Origin: Pseudonocardia sp.
GTDB lineage: Bacteria; Actinomycetota; Actinomycetes; Mycobacteriales; Pseudonocardiaceae
Length of the DNA: 64,000 nt
Assembly (NCBI RefSeq): GCF_029263155.1
Contig: NZ_JAJCYB010000016.1
Span: forward strand, 1 to 64,000
Direction: 5' to 3'
The notes under the pieces are model-generated. The model saw only the letters and a program-made list of their open reading frames with translations, made no database searches and had not been told where the DNA came from. Below, one piece after another: positions 34,841 to 43,856 of the stretch. Position 1 is the stretch's first letter. Every line of letters starts with the position of its first letter. The translations under genes and the position numbers were made by a program.

Positions 34841-35187
34841 CCGCTGTGGCGCACGACGACGACGGGCCGGTCGTGCTCAGCGAGCGCGAGCACGTCGTGC
34901 TGCACCGGCTCGAGCAGGATCTGGGGGCGCCCGCTCCTCGGCCCGGACCCGGGTGCGACACCGACGTCGAGCCTCGACCCCCGGGGGGTGACGTCGCGCT
35001 CGCGCTCCTGGCCACCGTGTCGGCCATCTGGATCGCGGCGTTCGTCGCCGGTGAGCTCGCCGGGCTGGCGGCGGGGCTCGTGGCGGGTCCGGCCGCGGTC
35101 CTCACCCTGCTCCTCCGACGACGCGGTCGTCGCGGTGTACCCGCGCACGGACACCTCACGGTGCGATCACGACCCGGGGACAGCTGA
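34837..35187 (+). CDS. DUF3040-like small membrane protein
   Basis: A 116-residue protein with the DUF3040-type N-terminus (LSEREHVVLHRLEQDLGAP) and two hydrophobic segments (VALALLATVSAIWIAAFVAGEL and LAAGLVAGPAAVLTLLL). The GTG overlaps the preceding stop. DUF3040 proteins are common small membrane proteins in actinobacteria without a known function. The gene is convergent with the second SulP transporter. Confidence 0.55.
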   Translation: MTAVAHDDDGPVVLSEREHVVLHRLEQDLGAPAPRPGPGCDTDVEPRPPGGDVALALLATVSAIWIAAFVAGELAGLAAGLVAGPAAVLTLLLRRRGRRGVPAHGHLTVRSRPGDS

Positions 35188-35228
35188 CCCGCCGGGGGGA
35201 TGCTCGACCGCACCGAGCCGTCCACCGA

Positions 35229-36806
35229 TCAGCCGAGCGGGTCCTGCTCGGCGTTCAGCACCCGCTCGGTCAGCTTCTGCGACTGCGGCGGGATGCCCAC
35301 GGCCTCGGCTCGCAGGCCGGCGACTCGCGCCTGGTCGAGCACCGAACGCAGCACCAGCGCGCCGGTGGTGTCGATCCGGCCGAGCCGGACCAGGTCGACG
35401 ACCAGCCGGTCGGCGTCGGGGTGTGCGGCGAGCGCGTCGAGCAGTGCGGTGTCCAGCCGCTGCGCGGTGCCGAACCACAGCACGCCCCGCGGGGTGAACA
35501 CGACGGTCGTGCCGTCGAGTTCCACGTCGATGTCGAGGCGCAGGGACCGCCAGAGGAACACCGCGACGGACAGGCCGATCCCGATCAGCACGGCGATGTC
35601 GAGCCGGGGGGCGAGCAGGACGGTGGCCAGGAACGTGCCCCAGGCGATCACGGCCTGGGGCACCGACACCCGCCAGATCCGCAGCAGCGGACCGAACCGC
35701 ATCAGGTTGATCACGGCCACGATCACGATCGCGCCGAGCACGGCGAGCGGCAGCGGTTCGAGGACCGCGGCGAAGGGCAGGAAGGCGAGCACGGCCACGC
35801 CGGTGACACCGCCGGAGAGCCGGGTCACCGCGCCGGACATGCGGTTGACCGAGCTGCGCGAGAACGAGCCTCCGCACGGCATCCCGCCGAAGGCCGCGGC
35901 CGCCAGGTTGGCCGCGCCCTGGCTGACGAACTCGCGGTCCGCGCTCCAGCGCGTGCGGTCCTCCGAGGCGAACCGGCGCGAGATCGACGCCGCCTCGGTG
36001 AACCCGATCAGCGAGATGAGCACACCCGCGACCAGGAGTTCGGGGATGCGGTCCCACGGGATCGCGAGCAGCGTGAAGGGCGGGAAGCCGGCCGGGATCG
36101 TGTCGACGACCGGCCCCGGGTAGAAGCCGAGTGCGGAGATCACGATGCCGAGCACCGCGGCGACCAGAACGCCCGGGAACAGCGCGTGCAGGCGCCGCCC
36201 GCCCAGGATCACCGCCGCGGTCATCACGGTCATCGCGACAGCGGGCAGGCTCCACAGGTTCGGGTGCACCAGTGACCACGCGCCGTCGACGATCTCGTTC
36301 TCGAACGGCGGCGGGGGTACCCCGAGCGCCTTGGAGGTCTGCGAACCGGCGATGAGCACGGCCGCGGCCGGCACGAAGCCCAGCAGCATCGGCTGGGACA
36401 TGAGGTAGGCCAGCCAGCCGGCGCGCACGACGCCGAGCAGCACCCGGACCACGCCGACGACCAGGGCCAGTGCGAGTCCCAGGCCCAGGTACTCGGGGCT
36501 GCCGGGGGTCGCCATGGTGCTCAGTGCCCCGTAGGTCAGCAGGGCCGTGATCGCCACCGGGCCGGTCTGCAGGTAGGGCGAGGAGGCGAACAGCGCGGCG
36601 AGGATCGGCGGGACGGCGCCCGCGTACAGCCCGACGATCGGGTCCATCCCGGCGAGGTCGGCGTAGGCCAGCGACTGCGGCACCCCGACCATCGCCACGC
36701 TGAGGCCCGCCACGACGTCCCGGGACACCGACCGCACGCGGGAACGGCGCACCGCTCCCGCCGGAACCTCACGCACCGCCCGCACCCTCGCCGCCTGTCC
36801 GATCAC
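35229..36806 (-). CDS. Second SulP-family anion transporter with STAS domain
   Basis: A 525-residue SulP permease. Helices begin near residue 30 with VVAGLSVAMVGVPQSLAYADLAGMDPIVGLYAGAVPPI. The mid-protein block ASISRRFASEDRTRWSADREFVSQGAANLAAAAFGGMPCGGSFSRSSVN is characteristic, and the C-terminal STAS domain covers about residues 415-510 (DRLVVDLVRLGRIDTTGALVL). It differs clearly from the paralogue at 4726. The gene is divergent from the cbbR-like gene, an arrangement often seen for bicarbonate or sulfate transporters in autotrophs. The GTG at 36806 is chosen; an upstream frame reaches 36863. Substrate is undecided between bicarbonate and sulfate. Confidence 0.85.
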   Translation of the reverse strand: MIGQAARVRAVREVPAGAVRRSRVRSVSRDVVAGLSVAMVGVPQSLAYADLAGMDPIVGLYAGAVPPILAALFASSPYLQTGPVAITALLTYGALSTMATPGSPEYLGLGLALALVVGVVRVLLGVVRAGWLAYLMSQPMLLGFVPAAAVLIAGSQTSKALGVPPPPFENEIVDGAWSLVHPNLWSLPAVAMTVMTAAVILGGRRLHALFPGVLVAAVLGIVISALGFYPGPVVDTIPAGFPPFTLLAIPWDRIPELLVAGVLISLIGFTEAASISRRFASEDRTRWSADREFVSQGAANLAAAAFGGMPCGGSFSRSSVNRMSGAVTRLSGGVTGVAVLAFLPFAAVLEPLPLAVLGAIVIVAVINLMRFGPLLRIWRVSVPQAVIAWGTFLATVLLAPRLDIAVLIGIGLSVAVFLWRSLRLDIDVELDGTTVVFTPRGVLWFGTAQRLDTALLDALAAHPDADRLVVDLVRLGRIDTTGALVLRSVLDQARVAGLRAEAVGIPPQSQKLTERVLNAEQDPLG

Positions 36807-36807
36807 A

Positions 36808-36833
36808 TTGTCCGGATGATTGTCGTGCGGACA
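36808..36833. promoter_or_regulatory. Paired TGTCCG-like half-sites between sulP and cbbR
   Basis: TTGTCCGGAT (36808-36817) and TGTCG-TGC-GGACA (36821-36833) lie immediately upstream of the SulP start, facing the LysR-type gene. They are degenerate relatives of the island motif. Confidence 0.35.
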
Positions 36834-36945
36834 GTGTGCCGTGCCCGGGCCCTGCGAGGCCACGCGCGGTGGGCGCTCATGCGCCGAGCGGGCCGGTCGT
36901 CACGGGGGAGTGCCCGCCGCCGGCCCGTGGTGCATCATCCGCACA

Positions 36946-37815
36946 GTGACCACCAACGCGCGCCTGCGCGCCTTCGTCGTACTGGCCGAGTGCGGCTCGG
37001 TGCGGGCGACGGCGCAGGCGCTGCACGTCACCGAGCCGTCGGTCTCGGCCGCGGTCGGCGCGCTGGCCCGCGACGTCGGGGTCCCCCTGATCGAGAAGGA
37101 CGGCCGGGGCGTCCGGCTGACCGTGGCGGGCGAGCGCTACGCGGGTTACGCCCGTCGCATCCTCGGCCTGCACGCCGAGGCGGTCGCCGCGGCGCGCAGC
37201 GAGGCCGATCCGGAGCACGGGCTCGTCCGGCTGGCCGCGGTGACGACGGCGGGCGAGCACGTGCTGCCCGACCTGCTCGTGTCGTTCCGTGCTGCCCACC
37301 CGGACGTCGACCTGCACCTCGAGGTGCGGGCCCGGGACGGCGTGTGGCCGATGCTCGCCCACCACGAGGTCGATCTGGTCGTGGCCGGGCGACCGCCCGC
37401 CGAGCACCCCGGACGGGTCCGCGCCGGCCGGGCGAACACGCTGGTGGCCGTCGGCGCGCCCGGTGCGGTGGCGGGCTTCGCGCCCGACCGCACGCCGTGG
37501 CTGCTGCGCGAGCCCGGCTCGGGAACCCGCGCGACCTGCCTGTCCGTGCTCGCCGGGCTGGACACCGACCCGCCGTGCCTCACCCTCGGCTCGCACGGGG
37601 CGGTGGTGGCGGCCGCGGTCGCCGGGCTGGGCGTCACGCTGGTGTCGGAGCAGGCGGTCCTGCCGTTGCTGGCGGCGGGACGCCTGGTGGTGCTGCCGGT
37701 ACCGGGCACCCCGTTGGCGCGGCCGTGGCACCTCGTGTCGGCCCCGCGGTCGACGGCGTCGGCCGAGCTGTTCGTCCGGCACGTGTTGGAGCGCCCGGAG
37801 TGGTCGGCGTCCTAG
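36946..37815 (+). CDS. cbbR: LysR-family regulator, CbbR-like
   Basis: A 289-residue LysR-type regulator. The winged helix (residues 4-62: LRAFVVLAECGSVRATAQALHVTEPSVSAAVGALARDVGVPLIEKDGRGVRLT) is followed by the effector-binding domain, with LLREPGSGTR, a CbbR-like effector signature, and AGLGVTLVSEQAVLPLLAAGRLVVLPV. CbbR proteins activate cbb operons in response to metabolites such as RuBP or NADPH. Its position next to a SulP gene and within the RuBisCO island supports this role, but CysB- or other RuBisCO-type homologues are possible. The GTG at 36946 lacks a Shine-Dalgarno sequence. Its TAG overlaps that of the convergent kinase gene. Confidence 0.75.
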   Translation: MTTNARLRAFVVLAECGSVRATAQALHVTEPSVSAAVGALARDVGVPLIEKDGRGVRLTVAGERYAGYARRILGLHAEAVAAARSEADPEHGLVRLAAVTTAGEHVLPDLLVSFRAAHPDVDLHLEVRARDGVWPMLAHHEVDLVVAGRPPAEHPGRVRAGRANTLVAVGAPGAVAGFAPDRTPWLLREPGSGTRATCLSVLAGLDTDPPCLTLGSHGAVVAAAVAGLGVTLVSEQAVLPLLAAGRLVVLPVPGTPLARPWHLVSAPRSTASAELFVRHVLERPEWSAS

Positions 37816-39026
37816 TGGGCCTCGCTCCCGGCGGCCGGCAGCGGGAGGGTCACGCGGACCGAGGTGCCGCCCCCGGGCCGGGACCGCACGGTGACGGCGC
37901 CGCCGACGAGCTCGGCGCGCTCGGTCATGCTGTGCATGCCGTAGCCGTCGGACTTCTCGTCGGGGTGGAAGCCGCAGCCGTCGTCGACGATCTCCAGGCG
38001 GGCCGTGGCGCCGTCCACGGCGAAGCTCAGCCGCGCGTGGGCGGCACCGGAGTGCTTGACGACGTTCTGCAGCGCCTCCTGGGCGATCCGGTAGAGGGCC
38101 AGCTCCCGCGCCTCGGGCAGGCGGACCTCGGCGACGTCGACGGTGACCGGCAGCTGCGGCAGCGAGCGGGCCAGGCTGGTCAGCCCGCCGGAGAGGCCCA
38201 GGTCGTCCAGTACCGGGGGGCGCAGGCCGCCGATCGCGGACCGGGCCTCGTCCATGCTCAGGTCGGCGAGCCCGCGCGCGAGCCGGACCTGCTCCGCGGC
38301 GTCTCCCGGCCGGTCGGGCAGGGCCCGCTGGGCGGCGTCGAGGTGGTAGGCCAGGCTCACCAGCCGCTGGGAGATCCCGTCGTGGATGTCGCCGGCCAGC
38401 CTGCGCCGCTCGGTCTCCTGTGCGGTGATCACCTGCTCGGTGAACCGTTCCTGGGCGTGTTCGCGGGCGACGAGCCTGCGGTGCAGCCGGGCGGAGTGCA
38501 TCGCCCCGGCGACCAGGCTGCCGATGACGGTGAGCAGCCGGATGTCGGCCTCGGTGAACTCGCGGCGCACGACGGTGTGCACGTTGAGCACACCCACCAG
38601 CCCGGCGGCGTCGGCCGCCATCGGCACGCTCGCCATCGAGGTGAACTCCGAGCCGCGCAGGGCGGGGATCCGGACGTAGCGCGGGTCGCGCTCCTTGTGG
38701 TCGACGATCACCGCAGGCCGCCGGTGCTGCGCCACCCAGCCGGTCACGCCCTCGCCGATGCGCAGCTGCACCTGGCCGACGGCGGTGTCGAACGGTGGTG
38801 TCGCCCCGGCCAGGCTCAGGGAGCGGTCGGCGTCGTCGAGAACGTGCACGAAGCAGACGTCGGTGGTGGTGGCCCCGGTGATCAGGCCGGCCACCGCGGC
38901 CGCCAGCGGCTCGACGTCGGGCCCTGCTGATACGGCGTCGATGATGGCGTGCAGCAGGGCGACCTCGTTCTGGGCCGTGCCGGGAACGAACGCCGGGTCG
39001 GTGGCATCCGACCCGCTGCGGGTCAC
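37812..39026 (-). CDS. GAF-domain sensor histidine kinase (NarX/DevS-like)
   Basis: A 404-residue soluble histidine kinase. A GAF domain spans about residues 25-175 (LGDADR-like VHVLDDADRSLSLAGATPP, GEGVTGWVAQHRRPAVIVD). A HisKA_3 dimerisation domain (ERRRLAGDIHDGISQRLVSLAYHLDAAQ) carries the phospho-accepting His, and an HATPase domain ends with DDGCGF and GYGMHSMTERAELVGG. Such kinases pair with NarL-type regulators; the one at 8636 is a candidate partner 28 kb away. The ligand, possibly haem, FAD or a small molecule in the GAF pocket, cannot be told. It starts with a GTG and is convergent with the cbbR-like gene. Confidence 0.85.
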   Translation of the reverse strand: MTRSGSDATDPAFVPGTAQNEVALLHAIIDAVSAGPDVEPLAAAVAGLITGATTTDVCFVHVLDDADRSLSLAGATPPFDTAVGQVQLRIGEGVTGWVAQHRRPAVIVDHKERDPRYVRIPALRGSEFTSMASVPMAADAAGLVGVLNVHTVVRREFTEADIRLLTVIGSLVAGAMHSARLHRRLVAREHAQERFTEQVITAQETERRRLAGDIHDGISQRLVSLAYHLDAAQRALPDRPGDAAEQVRLARGLADLSMDEARSAIGGLRPPVLDDLGLSGGLTSLARSLPQLPVTVDVAEVRLPEARELALYRIAQEALQNVVKHSGAAHARLSFAVDGATARLEIVDDGCGFHPDEKSDGYGMHSMTERAELVGGAVTVRSRPGGGTSVRVTLPLPAAGSEAH

Positions 39027-39335
39027 GCGAGGCCCGATCCGGCTACCGCCGGCGGCAGGCCGGACCGGGGTGGCGCGACGACGGGCCCGGCGGGCTGGGC
39101 CCGGTCGCGCGCTGCGCGTCGGCCCACTGTGGACACCTCCGGGTCGAGCGGCGGTCCGGTGCTCCGTCTCGCGGTCCGGGCCGGTCGCGGGGGTGAGTGC
39201 GGCGCAGTACTGCGCGTGCCGCGCCGGGATGGTAGCGGAGGGTACAGGTGAGTGCGGTGGTGTCGGAGCCCGCTCGGGCGGTGCGGGCGGCCCGGCGCGA
39301 CCGATCTAGGTCGCTCCCTCTAGAGTGCCCGTTCC
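39027..39335. other. Intergenic region with a 14-base palindrome
   Basis: This 309-base gap lies between divergent genes. It contains a perfect palindrome, GCGCAGTACTGCGC, at 39202-39215 and the TCTAG-type operator at 39305-39324. No coding frame stands out. Confidence 0.5.
39305..39324. promoter_or_regulatory. Inverted-repeat operator shared with the GDSL lipase gene
   Basis: TCTAGGTCGCTCCCTCTAGA matches the site at 26200-26219 at 15 of 20 positions, including both TCTAG ends. TAGAGT (39321-39326) is a possible -10 element 9 bases before the ATG at 39336. Confidence 0.6.
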
Positions 39336-40742
39336 ATGAGCAGTCGCACCGAGGCCCGCTCCCCACGCCGGGTCGCCGCGGCGGTGGTCACCGGCCTGGC
39401 TCTGGTGGCCGCCGCCGCGGCGCTCGCCCCGGCCGCGGTCGCCCAACCGGCCGCCCCGGCGAGCGGCGGGACCGTCGGGCTCCCCGCGCCGCACCGACCC
39501 ACCTCCACTGCCGAACCGCTGGCCCGTCCACTGGCGGAGCCGGTCTGGCTGTGCCGACCCGGGCTGCCCGACAACCCGTGCAACCAGGACGTCGACGGGA
39601 GCCCGCAGGACGCGCGCCCGCCGTTCCGGGTGGCCTACCCGCGCAGCGGCGGGCGTACGACGCTCGACACCGCGACCGTGCCTCGCAACGGTCCGGTCAC
39701 CGTCGAGCCCTTCGCGCCGCCGGACGAGCCGTCGGTCGACTGCTTCTACGTGTACCCCACGGTCGACCTGCTGCCGAACCCGCCGCTGCGGATCGGGTCC
39801 CGTCCGCCCCGGCCGACCGACACCGAGATGGCTGTGCTGCTCGCGCAGGTCGGGCCGATGCTGAACCAGTGCCGGATGTTCGTCCCGACCTACCGGCAGA
39901 CCACGCTGCTGCAGCTCGCGGGGGCCGGGCTGGCCGGCCGGGAGCCGGACTTCACGCTCGGTCGCGCTGATGTCGACCAGGCGTTCGCCGAGTACTGGTC
40001 GCGGTACAACCTCGACCGCCGGACCGGCGAGCGGCGCGGAGTGGTGCTGCTCGGGCACTCGCAGGGCTCCTCGGCCCTGGCCGAACTGCTCGCGCGCGAG
40101 TTCGACGGCACCCCGGCGCAGGCTCAGCTCGTGTCGGCCGTGCTGCTGGGGACCGACATCATCGTGCCCGCCGACGGCCCCGGGGACGGCGCCGGCGACG
40201 ACACGGTCACCACCTTCCGGGAGGTGCCCGCCTGCGAGCGAGCGTCGGCGGCGGCGCCGATCCCGGTCGGGTGCGTGATCGGGCAGGTGTCCTACAACGT
40301 GCCCGAGGGTCGGACTCCGCCCGAGGACTCGGTCTTCGGGCGGTCGGACGCCGCCCACCGGGTGCTGTGCAGCAACCCGGCCGCGCTGCTCGCCGGGACG
40401 GACCCGGACGATCCGGCGGCCGCGGAGGCCCGCCTGCCCTCGCGGCGGCTGCTGGAGGGCGGTGTGCTGAACCCCGGCGGCCATCTCGGACTGCTGTCGG
40501 CTCGGTTCGTCCAGGACGTCCCCGCCGGGTACGCGCGTCTGCCCGGTCTCGTCACCGGTCAGTGCCGCAGCGAGGTCTCCGGGGCTGGTCGCGTGAGCTG
40601 GTTCGAGGTGGACGGCCCGCCCGGCATCATCGGGGAGCCCGACCGCTCCCGGGCCGGCCTGCACGTGCAGGACTACAGCCTGGTCCTGGGTGACCTCGCC
40701 GCGCTGATCGACGCCCAGATCGAGGCCTGGTCGAGCAGGTAG
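39336..40742 (+). CDS. Secreted DUF3089 alpha/beta-hydrolase-like protein
   Basis: A 468-residue exported protein. Its signal peptide is RRVAAAVVTGLALVAAAAALAPAAVA followed by an AQPAAP cleavage region. The DUF3089 core has the start VDCFYVYPTV, the nucleophile elbow VLLGHSQGSSALAELLAREF, and FRFVPTYRQ-like CRMFVPTYRQ. The family includes mycobacterial lipases and esterases. Paired cysteines (LCRPGLPDNPCNQ) are consistent with an extracytoplasmic fold. No Shine-Dalgarno is visible at ATG 39336, so a leaderless message is likely. The operator upstream is shared with the lipase at 26228, suggesting one regulator for both. Confidence 0.8.
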   Translation: MSSRTEARSPRRVAAAVVTGLALVAAAAALAPAAVAQPAAPASGGTVGLPAPHRPTSTAEPLARPLAEPVWLCRPGLPDNPCNQDVDGSPQDARPPFRVAYPRSGGRTTLDTATVPRNGPVTVEPFAPPDEPSVDCFYVYPTVDLLPNPPLRIGSRPPRPTDTEMAVLLAQVGPMLNQCRMFVPTYRQTTLLQLAGAGLAGREPDFTLGRADVDQAFAEYWSRYNLDRRTGERRGVVLLGHSQGSSALAELLAREFDGTPAQAQLVSAVLLGTDIIVPADGPGDGAGDDTVTTFREVPACERASAAAPIPVGCVIGQVSYNVPEGRTPPEDSVFGRSDAAHRVLCSNPAALLAGTDPDDPAAAEARLPSRRLLEGGVLNPGGHLGLLSARFVQDVPAGYARLPGLVTGQCRSEVSGAGRVSWFEVDGPPGIIGEPDRSRAGLHVQDYSLVLGDLAALIDAQIEAWSSR

Positions 40743-40770
40743 CGGCCGCACCGGGGTGGGGCCCGGGCCG

Positions 40771-40791
40771 CCCGGACCAGGAGGGTCCGGG
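40771..40791. terminator. Bidirectional hairpin terminator
   Basis: CCCGGACC (40771-40778) pairs perfectly with GGTCCGGG (40784-40791) across AGGAG. It lies between the convergent stops at 40742 and 40824. Confidence 0.65.
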
Positions 40792-40823
40792 TCGGTGCCG
40801 GGGGGATGGATCACGCGGCCGGG

Positions 40824-41150
40824 TCACGCGAGGACGACGGCGGCGATCCCGACCACGGTCGTCAGTACGAGCAGCGCGACTCCGGGTACCGCCGCGCTCG
40901 ACAGCGGACCGTTCCCGGCCCGGGTGGCCCGCTCGACGTGCAGGTACCGGATCGGGGCGACGACCGCGGCCAGCATCCCGCCGGTCGCGAGCAGGAGCAG
41001 GCCGGGCCACGGTGGGACCGGGTGGCCGGCCGGATGGGCGTGCACGGCGAGCAGGCCGACGGCGGCTGCGGACAACCCGGTCCGCTGCCACGCCAGGGCG
41101 GTGCGCTCGGACTGCGCGCCCCGGTCGTGGACCGGTTCCGACCGGCTCAC
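40824..41150 (-). CDS. DUF202 membrane protein, second of a pair
   Basis: A 108-residue protein with the DUF202 signature ERTALAWQRTGLSAAAVGLLAVHAHPAGH and three hydrophobic segments. Its GTG start overlaps the stop of the upstream DUF202 gene by 4 bases. Pairs of DUF202 genes (YidG/YidH-type) are common in bacteria, with no established function. It is convergent with the DUF3089 gene. Confidence 0.75.
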   Translation of the reverse strand: MSRSEPVHDRGAQSERTALAWQRTGLSAAAVGLLAVHAHPAGHPVPPWPGLLLLATGGMLAAVVAPIRYLHVERATRAGNGPLSSAAVPGVALLVLTTVVGIAAVVLA

Positions 41151-41518
41151 GGGCGGGTCGTCGCGAGCACGACGAGCACGGCCACCGCGACGACCACGAT
41201 CAGCAGCCCCGCGACGAGCAACCGGGGAAGCGGGTCGACCGGCAGCGACCGGCCCTCGCGCAGCGCCCGCTCGGTCCGGTCCCAGCGCAGGTAGGCGCCG
41301 ACGGTCACGGCGAACGCGAGGACCAGGAGCATCGCGGTCAGGGCGTTGCGCACCGGCGCCGGTCCCAGGTCCGGCACCAGGCCCGCCAGGGCCACGGCCC
41401 CGGCCACCAGGGCCAGTGCGGTGCGGACCCAGGCGAGGAAGGTGCGTTCGTTGGCCAGGGTGAACCGGTAGTCCGGGTCCGTGCCGACCGAGCGCAGTGG
41501 TGGGCGTCGGCCTCTCAT
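41147..41518 (-). CDS. DUF202 membrane protein, first of a pair
   Basis: A 123-residue membrane protein with the YidH/DUF202 hallmark RFTLANERTFLAWVRTALALVAGAVALAGL, and two further helices around ALTAMLLVLAFAVTVGAY and LLVAGLLIVVVAVAVLVVL. ATG 41518 begins the pair. It is divergent from the GntR gene, with TGTCCGGACA at 41569-41578 in the gap. Function is unknown. Confidence 0.78.
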   Translation of the reverse strand: MRGRRPPLRSVGTDPDYRFTLANERTFLAWVRTALALVAGAVALAGLVPDLGPAPVRNALTAMLLVLAFAVTVGAYLRWDRTERALREGRSLPVDPLPRLLVAGLLIVVVAVAVLVVLATTRP

Positions 41519-41568
41519 CGATCACCTCCGGGCGCCTCGATCCCGAACCTACCCGGTGCCGTGTCGTT

Positions 41569-41578
41569 TGTCCGGACA
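41569..41578. promoter_or_regulatory. TGTCCGGACA palindrome upstream of the GntR gene
   Basis: A perfect 10-base palindrome 120-129 bases upstream of the GntR start. A TTTGTCCGGTAAAG variant (41637-41650) lies closer. The T-GT-N4-AC-A layout fits the GTxTAxAC arrangement of HutC-type GntR operators, apart from the central bases. Confidence 0.55.
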
Positions 41579-41697
41579 CGCGGGCGTGCTTCCTGTCCCG
41601 TGGAACGATGATCGGTTCGCTCGCCATCGACGCGACTTTGTCCGGTAAAGTCGTCCGGGCAACATCACATTCGGCGAGTTTGTCCAGCGAGGTGCAC

Positions 41698-42528
41698 ATG
41701 GCAAGGGGTGTCAAGGCGCGGCCGCTGGACCGTACGAACCCGCTACCCCTGTGGGCCCAGATCGAGGCGGATCTGCGCCGGCGCATGCGGTCGGGTGCGT
41801 TCGAGGACCGCTTCCCCGGCGAGCATGAGCTCGTCGCCGAGTACGAGGTCAGCAGGCACACGGTCCGCGACGCCCTCCGGCGGCTGCGCGACGAGGGCAT
41901 CCTGGACTCGGGGCGGGGCCGGGGCACGTGGCTGCGCAAGCCCCGGATCGAGCAACCGCTCGGCGCGCTGTACTCGCTGTTCAAGTCGGTCGAGGCGATG
42001 GGGCTGGAGCAGCGCAGCGTGGTCCGGGCGCTCGAGGTGGTGGTGGACGAGGCGGTCGCCGGTCGCCTGCAGCGCCCCCCGTCGACCGAGCTCGTGTACC
42101 TGGAGCGCCTGCGCCTGGCCGACTCCGAGCCGCTGGCCATCGACCGGACCTGGCTCCCGCGTTCCATCGCGGGCCCGCTGCTCGATGCCGACTTCTCGCA
42201 CTCCGGCCTGTACGACGAGCTCGCCGGCCTCACCGGGACCCGGCTCACCGGGGGCAACGAGGTGATCACGGCCGCCGTGCCGTCGGCGGCCACCCGCAAG
42301 CTGCTCAAGATCCCGGCCGGCACGGCGGTGATGGAGGTGCAGCGGATCGGCTGCCTGCGGGACCAGCCCGTCGAGTGGCGCGAGACGCTCATCCGCGGCG
42401 ACCGCTTCAGCGTGGCGGCGCAGTGGTCGGCGCAGGACGGCTACCGGATGGGGGTGGCCGGCGACGAGGTGCGGGCGGGGGGATCGGAACGGGACCGGTC
42501 CGGGGCGAGTGCGAAGCGCCGTCGCTGA
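41698..42528 (+). CDS. GntR-family (HutC subfamily) regulator with UTRA domain
   Basis: A 276-residue regulator. The N-terminal winged helix (about residues 12-78) has PLPLWAQIEADLRRRMRSGAF and FPGEHELVAEYEVSRHTVRDALRRLRDEGILDSGRGRGTWL. The UTRA ligand-binding domain (residues 95-245) contains LVYLERLRLADSEPLAIDRTWLPRS. Such proteins usually repress adjacent genes until a small molecule binds. It is next to the sulfide:quinone oxidoreductase gene, in the same direction, with a TGTTCGGACA site between, and palindromic sites upstream of itself. It is the best candidate to bind the recurring TGTCCG(G/T)ACA motif. The effector is unknown. Confidence 0.85.
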   Translation: MARGVKARPLDRTNPLPLWAQIEADLRRRMRSGAFEDRFPGEHELVAEYEVSRHTVRDALRRLRDEGILDSGRGRGTWLRKPRIEQPLGALYSLFKSVEAMGLEQRSVVRALEVVVDEAVAGRLQRPPSTELVYLERLRLADSEPLAIDRTWLPRSIAGPLLDADFSHSGLYDELAGLTGTRLTGGNEVITAAVPSAATRKLLKIPAGTAVMEVQRIGCLRDQPVEWRETLIRGDRFSVAAQWSAQDGYRMGVAGDEVRAGGSERDRSGASAKRRR

Positions 42529-42577
42529 GAATCCCGCGCCCCGACTTGTGTGGCGGTGCCCACACCCTTACGGTAGA

Positions 42578-42587
42578 TGTTCGGACA
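42578..42587. promoter_or_regulatory. TGTTCGGACA site before sqr
   Basis: One mismatch from the TGTCCGGACA palindrome and followed by AATTGTCCC, giving an extended region of dyad symmetry. It is 31-40 bases upstream of the sqr start, a position expected for an operator. Confidence 0.5.
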
Positions 42588-42617
42588 AATTGTCCCGCAT
42601 CTGAGGAGGTGTGTCGC

Positions 42618-43820
42618 ATGGCGACGCGAACCCACCACAAGGTCGCGATCGTGGGAGGCGGTAGCGCGGGTGTCTCGGTCGCCGCGCGGCTGCGCGCGGC
42701 GGGCCAGCAGGACGTGGCGGTGATCGACCCGGCGACCACCCACTACTACCAGCCGCTGTGGACGCTCGTCGGCGGCGGCCGGGCCCCGGTCGAGGAGAGC
42801 GCCCGCCCCCAGGAGTCGGTCATGCCCAAGGGCGTGGTCTGGATCCGGCACGCGGCGGCCGAGATCGACCCGGACAGCCGGGAGATCACCCTCGACAACG
42901 GTGGGACCGTCAGCTACGACTACCTCGTCGTCTGCCCGGGCATCCAGCTCGACTGGGACAAGATCACCGGCCTGTCCTCCACGCTGGGCAAGGACGGCGT
43001 GTCGAGCAACTACCTCTACGAGCTCGCCCCCGCCACGTGGAACTTCATCCGCAACACCCGGTCCGGGACCGCGGTGTTCGGCATGCCGGCGGGCCCGATC
43101 AAGTGCGCGGGTGCGCCGCAGAAGATCGCGTACCTGGCCGCGGACCACTGGCGCCAGCAGGGCGTCCTCAACGACATCGACATCCACCTGGTCCTGCCCA
43201 CCCCGGCCATGTTCGGGGTGAAGGAGTTCTCCGACGTCCTCGTCGACGTCGCGCGCCGCTACGGCATCACCGTGCACTTCGAGAGCGAGGTGACCGAGGT
43301 CCGCCCGGACACCCGCGAGGCCGTGGTCACCGACAAGAAGAACGACACGACCCTCACGCTGCCCTACGACGTCATGCACCTGGTGCCACCGCAGAGCGCC
43401 CCGGACTGGATCAAGAAGGGCCCGCTGGCCGACCCGAACAACCCGGCCGGGTACGTCGAGATCGACAAGCACACCATGCAGCACACCCGCTACCCGAACG
43501 TGTTCTCCCTCGGTGACGCCGGGTCCTCGCCGAACTCGAAGACCGGGGCCGCGATCCGCAAGCAGGCGCCCGTGGTGGCGAAGAACCTGGTCAGCGTGAT
43601 GAACGGCCAGGCGCCGACCGATCAGTACGGCGGCTACGCCTCCTGCCCGCTGACGACGGCCCGGAACAAGATGCTGCTCGCCGAGTTCGACTACACGATG
43701 AAGCCGACCCCGTCGATCCCGCTGATCGACACGATCAGGGAGCGCACCGACATGTGGTACCTGAAGCGGTACGGCCTGCCCTTCATGTACTGGAACCTGA
43801 TGCTCCGCGGCCGGGCCTGA
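42618..43820 (+). CDS. sqr: Sulfide:quinone oxidoreductase
   Basis: A 400-residue flavoprotein of the SQR superfamily, type II (SQOR-like). It should oxidise sulfide on the membrane surface, pass electrons to quinone and release persulfide on a thiol acceptor. The FAD-binding GGGSAGVSVAARLR is at residues 13-25. The two redox cysteines of type II enzymes are in IKCAGAPQK (Cys163) and ASCPLTTARN (Cys343), and the second FAD motif NVFSLGDAGSSPNSKTGAA is near residue 295. GAGGAGGTG precedes ATG 42618. It is directly downstream of the GntR gene. In the island it feeds the persulfide dioxygenases. Confidence 0.9.
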   Translation: MATRTHHKVAIVGGGSAGVSVAARLRAAGQQDVAVIDPATTHYYQPLWTLVGGGRAPVEESARPQESVMPKGVVWIRHAAAEIDPDSREITLDNGGTVSYDYLVVCPGIQLDWDKITGLSSTLGKDGVSSNYLYELAPATWNFIRNTRSGTAVFGMPAGPIKCAGAPQKIAYLAADHWRQQGVLNDIDIHLVLPTPAMFGVKEFSDVLVDVARRYGITVHFESEVTEVRPDTREAVVTDKKNDTTLTLPYDVMHLVPPQSAPDWIKKGPLADPNNPAGYVEIDKHTMQHTRYPNVFSLGDAGSSPNSKTGAAIRKQAPVVAKNLVSVMNGQAPTDQYGGYASCPLTTARNKMLLAEFDYTMKPTPSIPLIDTIRERTDMWYLKRYGLPFMYWNLMLRGRA

Positions 43821-43856
43821 GCCGGCCGGTACCCGCGCGCACCCCGGCTTGCCCGA